From Lachnospiraceae bacterium (lineage in GTDB: Bacteria; Bacillota; Clostridia; Lachnospirales; Lachnospiraceae): a DNA stretch of 64,000 nucleotides. Both the position numbers and the translations under genes were made by a program. The stretch covers positions 1 to 64,000 of the forward strand of contig JAGBMJ010000004.1 in the NCBI GenBank assembly GCA_017634975.1. Reading direction: 5' to 3'. Each line of letters opens with the position of its first letter. The first letter of the stretch is position 1. Below, piece after piece: positions 26,099 through 33,082 of this stretch. Under the pieces are notes generated by a model. The model made no database searches and was not told where the DNA came from. It saw nothing but the letters and a program-made list of their open reading frames with translations.

Positions 26099-26809
26099 AT
26101 GGCAGATAAAGTGATTCTTAAGGATGTATCAAAGATCTACAAGACCGGGGATACCGAATACCGTGCACTGGATCATGTGGATCTGAATATTGAGGAAGGC
26201 AGATTCGTCGTGATCCTGGGACCTTCCGGTGCGGGCAAATCCACATTGTTAAACCTGATCGGCGGTATGGACAATCCCACCAGCGGGGATGTGATCGTAA
26301 ACGGAGAGAACATTTCGAAATACAGCGACCGGAAACTGAGTGATTTCCGCGCGCATTCCATCGGATTTATCTTTCAGTTCTACAATATCCTTCCGTCCCT
26401 GACGGTATTGGAAAATGTGGAGCTGGTCAAAGAGATCACCAAAACCAGAGTGGATGCCAAACAGGCGATCCGGGATGTTGGGCTGGAAAATCATTTCTAC
26501 AAGTTTCCGAACCAGATGTCCGGCGGTGAACAGCAGCGTGTATCCATTGCCAGAGCGATCGCAAAGAACCCGGCGCTGCTGCTTTGTGATGAACCGACCG
26601 GTGCACTGGATTCCGTGACGGGTGCGATGATCTTAAAGATCTTAAAGCGCCAGTGTGATGCGGACCGCGGGAACAATACGGTGATCGTGGTCACGCATAA
26701 TGCACTGATCGCAGATGTGGCGGATGTGGTGATCCGCGTAAAGAACGGACATATCGAAAGCGTAACCGAAAATGAAAATCCGATGAACATTGATGATGTT
26801 TCATGGTAG
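26099..26809 (+). CDS. ABC exporter ATPase, MacB/LolD type
   Basis: A 236-residue ATPase. Walker A GPSGAGKST, Q-loop FIFQFYNILP, signature MSGGEQQRVSIARAIA, Walker B LLLCDEPTGALD and the H-loop VVTHN are all intact. The LLNLIGGMDNPTSGDV and DEPTGALDS patterns are typical of FtsX-linked ATPases. The start follows GAGGCAGAG. It lies 103 nt after the adaptor gene and 18 nt before the permease gene, so the three are one operon. Confidence 0.95.
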   Translation: MADKVILKDVSKIYKTGDTEYRALDHVDLNIEEGRFVVILGPSGAGKSTLLNLIGGMDNPTSGDVIVNGENISKYSDRKLSDFRAHSIGFIFQFYNILPSLTVLENVELVKEITKTRVDAKQAIRDVGLENHFYKFPNQMSGGEQQRVSIARAIAKNPALLLCDEPTGALDSVTGAMILKILKRQCDADRGNNTVIVVTHNALIADVADVVIRVKNGHIESVTENENPMNIDDVSW

Positions 26810-26827
26810 CAGACCGGAGGTTTCAGA

Positions 26828-29491
26828 ATGCTGATCAGAAAAATGCTGCGTGACATCACAAGAAACTTCACGCAGTTTTTAACCATCTTTGCCATGGTCG
26901 GTGTGGCTATGGCGGTATATGTAGGTGTAAAGTCGTACGGAGACGGGATGAAAGTCTCGGCGGATCTGCTGTACAAAGAGCAGAATATGCCGGATCTGTG
27001 GCTTTCCGGTGCCGGCTTTTCCGAGCAGGATATGGAGGAGATCCGTGCAGTCAAAGGTGTGGCGGATGCCATGCGTTACCTGTCGCTCTCTATGACCGGG
27101 GAAGTAACCTATGCGGACGGGCGAAAAGAAACATTCACGGTTCCTATGGAAGGGAATTTTGTTGATATCCGGCAAAAGGAGATCACGGTCAACCGCTTTC
27201 TTCTGATCGAGGGGATCCCTTACGATCCGGATGCGGACGGTCTGTGGCTGGGAAGAATGTTTGCGCAGGCCCGGGATATCCATCCGGGTGATAGGATCAA
27301 ACTGACCTACGAAGAGGCGGAGATCGAAAAAGAGGTACTGGGGATCATTTCGGTACCCGACCATATCTATGTGACGCAGGATGCGACGGTCCTGTTTCAG
27401 GCACCGGAGGATTTCGGATGGGTCTATATGTCGATGAAGTATTTCCCGCGGGAAGCAATGTATGACAAGATCATCGAAAGCGAAGCCATGCAGGGATTTC
27501 TCTCGGCCAGAGATTCCCTCCGTACTCTGCACGATATGGGGATGAGCTGGCGGGATATCCTGGTCTCGCAGCTGGGCGGTATGGATCCGGATACCGATCT
27601 GGAGACAGCGCTGGAACTGGCGGATGCCATTGCGAACGATACGGCGGGCGAAGAGAAAAAGCATGATTTTATCAAGGCACTGGATCCGCATTTCAATGTG
27701 GAGAAAGCCTATACCTATCCGATGGTGTGTGTGGATGTGGAAGGAGAAGCGCCGGGGATCTACCGGACCAATAAGGATGACGGATCGTTTGAACGGAAGC
27801 TGGACTGGATGAAAAACAGCTTATATGCCATCGATGCGGTGGATTCCGTGACCGGCCGGGATACCTGTGGTTCCTATGTGCATCACAAGTCGGAGGCGGA
27901 GGAAGGCGATACCTATTCCGGCATGTTTACCTTCCTGTTTCTGTTCATCGCATCGCTTTCGGTAGTGACGACCATGAATCGTTTCGTGAAAAAGCAGCGG
28001 ATGCAGATCGGTGCGTTAAAGGCGCTCGGTTTTCGGAATGCAAAGATCTACCGGCATTATATATCTTACGGATTTTTCGTGAGCGTGGTAGGCGTCCTTC
28101 TGGGATTTGCTGTCGGCGTCCCGACCCTGGGGAATGGATTCTACGCGATGGAAATGGAGATGTATGATATTCCGATCGGCGGCATCTTTATCGGGAATGA
28201 CAGTTATATCTGTGCGGTGCTGATCGTAATGATGGTCACACTGGTCACCTATTTCTCCAGCCGCAAGATCCTCTGTGAGCCGGCGGCACAGACACTGCGT
28301 CTGGAAGTGCCCAAGATCAAACAGAAAAAGAAGAGCGAAAAACCCAATGGCCTGATGTCGCGTCTGTCCTTTGCGGTAAAGTGGAACTTAAGGGATGTGG
28401 CACGGAGCAAAGCGCGTACGATCATGGGGATCGTCGGTATCGCGGGATCGGCGCTGCTGATCGTGATGGCCTTTGGTATGGAAGATTCCATGCAGCACTA
28501 TCTGGACTGGGAGTTTTCCGGGATCCTGCGTTTTAGGTCCAGGCTGACCTTTGATTCGGATATCACAAATATGGAAAAGAGCGATCTGTACCGGGAGTAT
28601 GGGGAAGCCACAACGCAGAGTGTACCCATCGAGTATTATGACGGCAACGGGATGCTGCAGACTTCGACGATCACGGTGAATGACTCCGACGGAATGATCG
28701 CGCTGTGTGATCACGATCAGCACTCGCACGATATCACCGAAGGAATCCCCGGAGCGACCTACAGTGATATTATGGCGCCGGGAGCATTGTTTGCCACAGA
28801 AAAACTGGTTGCCAACAAGAATCTGGACATCGAACAGAAACTGCGCTGGCATATCCTGGGCAGCGATGACTGGTACGAGAGCAATATCGCGGCGGTCAGC
28901 CGGGATCCGCAGTCACAGCAGTTTGCCATGACCAGGCAGGCATTCGAGGGGCTGGGCGAAAAGTACGAGCCGGATACCCTGTACACGCAGGTGGACCTGA
29001 CCGGTGTGGATGATGAGGACATCGACGGTGTAAATGCGATCAGTACCATCTCATCATTGCGTACGCAGATGAGCGGTATGCTCTCAATGATCTCGGGAAT
29101 GCTGGGATTGTTCATCGGCGTGGCCGGTGTGCTGGGCTTTATCATCATCTACAATATGGGCCTGCTTTCGATGAATGAGAAGATGTACCAGTTCTCCACG
29201 ATGAAGGTGCTGGGCTTTAAGTTTATGAAGATCGTAAAGATCTACACGATGCAGAATGTGTGGATCACGATCGCAGGTATAGCACTGGGACTGCCCGGCG
29301 GGTTCTTCTTTACGGACTATATGTTCCGCTATGCGATTGGTGAAGATTACGACTTCAATGCGTATATCGAGCCGTCGGCTTATCTCATCGCAGTAGCGGG
29401 GACGATGGCGGTGATGATCTTTACCAGTATCTTCCTGGCTATGGGACTTAAGAAGATCGATATGGTGGCCAGTCTGAAGGCGAATGAGTAA
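26828..29491 (+). CDS. FtsX-type ABC permease, large
   Basis: An 887-residue membrane protein of the type-VII ABC superfamily. One helix near the N-terminus (ITRNFTQFLTIFAMVGVAMA) is followed by a large extracytoplasmic domain to about residue 360. A first FtsX domain with three helices follows (FTFLFLFIASLSVVTTMNRF), then a linker with a further helix, a second extracytoplasmic domain, and a C-terminal FtsX domain (MLGLFIGVAGVLGFIIIYNM). Both FtsX domains carry the KMYQFSTMKVLGF or RMQIGALKALGF coupling pattern. It works with the upstream ATPase and adaptor, presumably as a mechanotransmitting exporter. Confidence 0.93.
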   Translation: MLIRKMLRDITRNFTQFLTIFAMVGVAMAVYVGVKSYGDGMKVSADLLYKEQNMPDLWLSGAGFSEQDMEEIRAVKGVADAMRYLSLSMTGEVTYADGRKETFTVPMEGNFVDIRQKEITVNRFLLIEGIPYDPDADGLWLGRMFAQARDIHPGDRIKLTYEEAEIEKEVLGIISVPDHIYVTQDATVLFQAPEDFGWVYMSMKYFPREAMYDKIIESEAMQGFLSARDSLRTLHDMGMSWRDILVSQLGGMDPDTDLETALELADAIANDTAGEEKKHDFIKALDPHFNVEKAYTYPMVCVDVEGEAPGIYRTNKDDGSFERKLDWMKNSLYAIDAVDSVTGRDTCGSYVHHKSEAEEGDTYSGMFTFLFLFIASLSVVTTMNRFVKKQRMQIGALKALGFRNAKIYRHYISYGFFVSVVGVLLGFAVGVPTLGNGFYAMEMEMYDIPIGGIFIGNDSYICAVLIVMMVTLVTYFSSRKILCEPAAQTLRLEVPKIKQKKKSEKPNGLMSRLSFAVKWNLRDVARSKARTIMGIVGIAGSALLIVMAFGMEDSMQHYLDWEFSGILRFRSRLTFDSDITNMEKSDLYREYGEATTQSVPIEYYDGNGMLQTSTITVNDSDGMIALCDHDQHSHDITEGIPGATYSDIMAPGALFATEKLVANKNLDIEQKLRWHILGSDDWYESNIAAVSRDPQSQQFAMTRQAFEGLGEKYEPDTLYTQVDLTGVDDEDIDGVNAISTISSLRTQMSGMLSMISGMLGLFIGVAGVLGFIIIYNMGLLSMNEKMYQFSTMKVLGFKFMKIVKIYTMQNVWITIAGIALGLPGGFFFTDYMFRYAIGEDYDFNAYIEPSAYLIAVAGTMAVMIFTSIFLAMGLKKIDMVASLKANE

Positions 29492-29539
29492 GGAGTGGGC
29501 GTGGCCCGGATGATTGTGAAGAAAAAGTGAAAAAACTTA

Positions 29540-29568
29540 TTGACATGTTAGCTGAAACTAATTATACT
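29540..29568 (+). promoter_or_regulatory. feo promoter with TTAG-N6-CTAA box
   Basis: TTGACA (29540-29545), 17-nt spacer, TATACT (29563-29568). Within the spacer is the dyad TTAGCTGAAACTAA (29548-29561), reminiscent of DtxR/IdeR-type iron operators. Binding there would block the promoter when iron is plentiful. Confidence 0.7.
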
Positions 29569-29626
29569 GCATTTGATTAGATGAGGCTTACTATGGTTGC
29601 GCGAAACGGCGCGGAGGTAGATTCAG

Positions 29627-29839
29627 ATGACATTGAATGATGCGGAACTGGGAACGGAATATGAGGTAAAAGATGTGGACTTGGACGGCGATGAGGAGTT
29701 GGAGAGTTTCCTGTTTTCGCTGGGGTGCTACAGCGGTGAAATGATCACGGTGGTGGATAAGAAGCGGAATCTGGTGGTTTCCATCAAGGATGCCAGATAC
29801 AACATCGATCCGGAACTGGCCGACCGCATCCATATCTGA
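29627..29839 (+). CDS. feoA: FeoA family protein
   Basis: A 70-residue SH3-like cytosolic protein of the ferrous-iron uptake system, thought to modulate FeoB. The motif LFSLGCYSGEMITVVDKKRN and the C-terminal VVSIKDARYNIDPELADRI are typical. CGGAGGT is the ribosome site. feoB begins 183 nt downstream, an unusually long gap that holds a terminator-like hairpin. Confidence 0.88.
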   Translation: MTLNDAELGTEYEVKDVDLDGDEELESFLFSLGCYSGEMITVVDKKRNLVVSIKDARYNIDPELADRIHI

Positions 29840-29891
29840 AACGGGGAGTGCTGTATTGCCGGGCGGATCCGTAAAGATCCGTCCGGAAAAC

Positions 29892-29939
29892 TATGCCGGA
29901 AGGCATATATTTTTTAATCTGCGGGTTAGAAAAAACTAT
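29892..29939 (+). promoter_or_regulatory. Attenuator-like hairpin and iron-box relative
   Basis: TATGCC-GGAA-GGCATA (29892-29907) followed by TATTTTTTAA forms a small terminator between feoA and feoB. Just before it, CCGGGCGGATC / GATCCGTCCGG (about 29859-29885) makes a stronger stem. TTAGAAAAAACTAT (29926-29939) resembles the operator ahead of feoA and may give feoB separate control. Confidence 0.5.
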
Positions 29940-30022
29940 CAATAATATAGCATCTCTAATATGTGTTATGAATATCTTACAGGAAAGGGCCTGAAGATAG
30001 ATAGGAAAGGAAGGGATAAACA

Positions 30023-32020
30023 ATGAGGATCGCACTGACAGGAAATCCGAACAGCGGAAAGACGACGATGTACAATGCGCTGACCGGACGGAGCGAAAAG
30101 ATCGGTAACTGGGCCGGTGTAACGGTAGACCGGAAGGAGAGTCCGATCAAAAAGAACTACAATGATACGGGAAAGGAACTGATCGCGGTGGATCTTCCGG
30201 GCGCATATTCGATGTCGCCGTTCACTTCGGAAGAGAGCATCACCAGCAGTTACGTGAAGAATGAGCATCCGGATGCGATCATCAATATCGTGGATGCCAG
30301 CAATCTGAGCCGCAGCCTGTTCTTTACCACACAGCTTCTGGAACTGGGGATCCCCGTAGTGGTCGCGCTGAACAAGAGTGATGTGAACGGGAAAAAGGGA
30401 AACACCATTGATGTTAAGATGCTGTCCGAAAAGCTGGGCTGCCCGGTGATCGAGACGGTATCCACCGAGAACAAGGGTTTAAATGAAGTGGTTAAGACGG
30501 CTGCTTCGCTGTTGGGGAGCAAACAGAGTGCACCCTATGACGAAGGAGAGGTGGATCTGCTGGATAAGGCGGCGGTGGAAGCATCCGACCGTAAGCGTTT
30601 CGAATTTGTAAACGGTATCGTAAAGCAGGTAGAAGTACGTAAGGTGCTCACAAAAGACAAGACCAAGGGAGATGCCCTGGATAAGGTACTGACCCATCCG
30701 GTATTTGGTCTGCTTATCTTTGCCGGGATCATGTTCCTGGTATTCTACATTTCACAGACAACGGTAGGTACCTGGCTAGCAGATCTTCTGGCCGGAGCGA
30801 TCGAATCGTTCCAGGGCTGGGTCGGCGAGCAGATGGCGGATGCAAATCCTCTGCTGTATGCGCTGCTGGTAGACGGTATCATCGGCGGTGTCGGTGCGGT
30901 TGTCGGCTTCCTGCCGCTGGTAATGGTAATGTACTTCCTGATCGCGCTTCTGGAAGACTGCGGATATATGGCAAGAGCAACGGTTGTGCTGGATCCGATC
31001 TTTAAACGTGTCGGTCTTTCCGGTAAATCCGTGATCCCGATGATCATCGGTACCGGCTGCGGTATCCCGGCGATCATGGCCTGCCGTACCATCCGTAACG
31101 AAAGAGAAAGAAGATCCACCGCAATGCTGGCAACCTTTATGCCGTGCGGTGCGAAGCTTCCGGTCATCGCACTGTTTGCCGGTGCTTTCTTCCCGGAAGC
31201 AACATGGGTAAGCTTTGTATGTTATATGCTCGGTATCGTACTGATCCTTCTGGGCGCGCTGCTCATCAAGGCGATCACCGGTATGAAGTACCGCAAGAGT
31301 TTCTTCATCATCGAGCTGCCGGAGTATAAGAGACCGAGTCTTGTATTTGCACTGAAGTCTATGCTGGAGCGTGGTAAGGCCTACATCGTAAAGGCCGGTA
31401 CCGTGATCCTGGTATGCAATACGGTAGTACAGATCATGCAGACCTTTAACTGGCAGTTCGAGGTGGTTGAGGAAGGTATGGAAGATACTTCGATCCTGGC
31501 CTCCATCGCAGGGCCGTTTTCCGTACTGTTGGTACCGATCGTTGGTGTGGCTGCATGGCAGCTGGCTGCGGCAGCGATCACCGGTTTTATCGCAAAGGAA
31601 AATGTGGTTGGTACCATCGCAACGGTTTATGCCATTACCAATCTGGTTGATCCGGATGAACTGGAGCTGGTCGGAGAAGGCAATGCCGTGGCAGCAGTCA
31701 TCGGTATCACCAAGGTGGCAGCGCTTGCTTACCTGATGTTTAACCTGTATACACCGCCCTGCTTCGCGGCACTCGGTGCGATGAATTCCGAAATGAAATC
31801 CGCAAAGTGGCTGTGGGGCGCGATCGGTCTGCAGCTGGCAACCGGATATACCGTAGGATTCCTGGTATATCAGATCGGTACGCTGGTTACGACGGGCTCC
31901 GTTGGGGCAGGTTTTGCAGGCGGCCTGATCGCAGTGATCGCATTTGCGGCAATCATCGCAGGTATCATCATGTCGAACCGTAGAAAGATGGTTCTGGAGT
32001 ATCGTCTGAAGGCAAACTGA
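30023..32020 (+). CDS. feoB: Ferrous iron transporter FeoB
   Basis: A 665-residue Fe(II) importer. The N-terminal G domain has G1 GNPNSGKT (7-14), G2 GVTV (32-35), G3 DLPG (57-60) and G4 NKSD (117-120). Residues about 220-660 form the Gate and transport helices, with the conserved GCGIPAIMACR and MPCGAKLPV segments, including the membrane cysteines. A good GGAAAGGAAGGG site precedes the ATG. It is followed by three small proteins that look dedicated to it. Confidence 0.96.
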   Translation: MRIALTGNPNSGKTTMYNALTGRSEKIGNWAGVTVDRKESPIKKNYNDTGKELIAVDLPGAYSMSPFTSEESITSSYVKNEHPDAIINIVDASNLSRSLFFTTQLLELGIPVVVALNKSDVNGKKGNTIDVKMLSEKLGCPVIETVSTENKGLNEVVKTAASLLGSKQSAPYDEGEVDLLDKAAVEASDRKRFEFVNGIVKQVEVRKVLTKDKTKGDALDKVLTHPVFGLLIFAGIMFLVFYISQTTVGTWLADLLAGAIESFQGWVGEQMADANPLLYALLVDGIIGGVGAVVGFLPLVMVMYFLIALLEDCGYMARATVVLDPIFKRVGLSGKSVIPMIIGTGCGIPAIMACRTIRNERERRSTAMLATFMPCGAKLPVIALFAGAFFPEATWVSFVCYMLGIVLILLGALLIKAITGMKYRKSFFIIELPEYKRPSLVFALKSMLERGKAYIVKAGTVILVCNTVVQIMQTFNWQFEVVEEGMEDTSILASIAGPFSVLLVPIVGVAAWQLAAAAITGFIAKENVVGTIATVYAITNLVDPDELELVGEGNAVAAVIGITKVAALAYLMFNLYTPPCFAALGAMNSEMKSAKWLWGAIGLQLATGYTVGFLVYQIGTLVTTGSVGAGFAGGLIAVIAFAAIIAGIIMSNRRKMVLEYRLKAN

Positions 32021-32035
32021 GTTATTGAGTTACTG

Positions 32036-32092
32036 AGAGACGCGGGGGCGATCCGAGGACACGGGGACGGTCCTGCTGTCCTCCGCGTCTTC
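32036..32092. repeat. GGGGACGG-family repeat, nested stems
   Basis: The outer stem AGACGCGG (32038-32045) / CCGCGTCT (32083-32090) encloses the inner stem AGGACA (32056-32061) / TGTCCT (32077-32082) around the core ACGGGGACGG. It lies between feoB and the next small gene, where it may limit read-through or protect the feoB mRNA end. Confidence 0.72.
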
Positions 32093-32113
32093 ATAAGGTG
32101 AAGGAGATCGGAT

Positions 32114-32284
32114 ATGGTTGATCTTATTGCATTTGTTGTGATCGCATTGCTCTTTACCGGAGCGTGTGTTTATATTTACCGGGAAAAGAAGAAAGGCAGA
32201 CACTGTATCGGCTGTCCGATGGCAGGGAACTGTGCAAAGTGTCACAAGCAGGCAGAAGCAAAGAAAGCAGCCTCTTTGAATTAA
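32114..32284 (+). CDS. FeoB-associated Cys-rich membrane protein
   Basis: A 56-residue protein with one N-terminal helix (residues 3-21, DLIAFVVIALLFTGACVYI), a basic stretch REKKKGRH, then C-I-G-C-P-M-A-G-N-C-A-K-C, a pattern typical of the small proteins found after feoB. AAGGAGAT precedes the ATG. It probably binds iron or an Fe-S cluster at the cytosolic face and helps FeoB, in the way FeoC is proposed to do elsewhere. It is too short for most gene callers but well supported by context. Confidence 0.87.
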   Translation: MVDLIAFVVIALLFTGACVYIYREKKKGRHCIGCPMAGNCAKCHKQAEAKKAASLN

Positions 32285-32299
32285 ACGGAGAAATGTATT

Positions 32300-32674
32300 A
32301 TGCAGGCAACGATCACAAACATCATAGTAATCGGCATCCTGGTGGTGATTCTGTTTTTTGCCGTAAAGAATACCATTCCGCATTTTAAAGGGGAGAGCTC
32401 CTGTTGCGGCGGAGGCGGTAAGCCGAAGCGGAACAGACCTGCTAAGATCGGACCGGTCGTAGCCGTTAAGATTGTGAAGATCAACGGGATGAGCTGCGAG
32501 CATTGTTATGCCAGAGTACAGAATGCGCTGAATTCACTGGAAGGGGTGAATGCAAAAGTAAACGGCAGCAGGGATGTGGCCGTGATCAAAGCAGACCGGG
32601 AGATCAGCGATGAGCGGATCGAAGAGGTGATCGCGGAGCTTGGATATGCGGTCGCTTCGATAGAGACAAAGTAA
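32300..32674 (+). CDS. Membrane-anchored HMA-domain protein
   Basis: A 124-residue protein. A single N-terminal helix (residues 4-22) is followed by a Cys/Gly patch (CCGGGG, 35-40), a basic linker KPKRNR, and a heavy-metal-associated domain with the metal site MSCEHC (Cys66, Cys69). The C-terminal half (SLEGVNAKVNGSRDVAVIKA) is a standard HMA fold. It lies 15 nt after the Cys-rich gene and so belongs to the feo operon. It may bind iron, copper or another soft metal; the HMA motif usually favours Cu(I) or Zn. Confidence 0.87.
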   Translation: MQATITNIIVIGILVVILFFAVKNTIPHFKGESSCCGGGGKPKRNRPAKIGPVVAVKIVKINGMSCEHCYARVQNALNSLEGVNAKVNGSRDVAVIKADREISDERIEEVIAELGYAVASIETK

Positions 32675-32703
32675 AAAACCATGAGGTCCGTCCCCATGGT
32701 TTT
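32675..32703. repeat. GGGGACGG-family repeat, short hairpin
   Basis: AAAACCATG (32675-32683) and CATGGTTTT (32695-32703) pair around AGGTCCGTCCC. It starts at the HMA gene stop and ends at the ribosome site of the next small gene, so it could mask that site. Confidence 0.72.
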
Positions 32704-32710
32704 GGAGCAT

Positions 32711-32857
32711 ATGGGAAAGATCCGAAAAGTATTCGGGGAACATACGAAATGTAACGGTTGCAGCGGTTGTGCAACAGGCGGCGGGAAAGCCTGCAAAAGC
32801 TGCTTACCCGAAGGCGGTTTTCAGAATATGGGGCAGATGTGGGAAGTGGTGAAATAA
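32711..32857 (+). CDS. Small Cys-rich protein of feo operon
   Basis: A 48-residue protein not recognised as a named family. It starts MGKIRKVFGEHTKC and then has C-N-G-C-S-G-C, GGGKACKSCLPEGGF and ends MWEVVK. The five close cysteines suggest Fe-S or metal binding. GGAG lies four bases before the ATG and also forms the edge of the repeat hairpin. The length and codon use fit a real gene. Its position as last gene of the feo cluster suggests a role in iron delivery. Confidence 0.7.
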   Translation: MGKIRKVFGEHTKCNGCSGCATGGGKACKSCLPEGGFQNMGQMWEVVK

Positions 32858-32879
32858 GTTTCTCTGACAGAAGGAATGG

Positions 32880-32913
32880 GCACCGGTGTGTTGTTTTGCA
32901 CTGGTGCTTTTTT
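32880..32913 (+). terminator. Terminator of feo operon
   Basis: GCACCGGTG (32880-32888) / CACTGGTGC (32899-32907), one G-T pair, followed by TTTTTTG. A TATAAT at 32926 soon after may belong to the promoter of the next gene. Confidence 0.82.
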
Positions 32914-33082
32914 GTTATTGTGTGGTATAATATCACGACAGAATGTGTTGAAACGGAGTGAAAGAAGCTTCTTGGGAAGCATAGACCGGATCCTGCCGGC
33001 GGGTGACAAACCCGGAGTGATATGGTATCGTATTAAACGGATGCGGAATGTTTCCTAAAAAACATATACATGAGGATAAGTT

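Noticed and set aside
32876..33058. 60-codon open frame with one hydrophobic stretch
   Set aside because: Begins inside the feo terminator and overlaps the promoter region of the next gene; no ribosome site.
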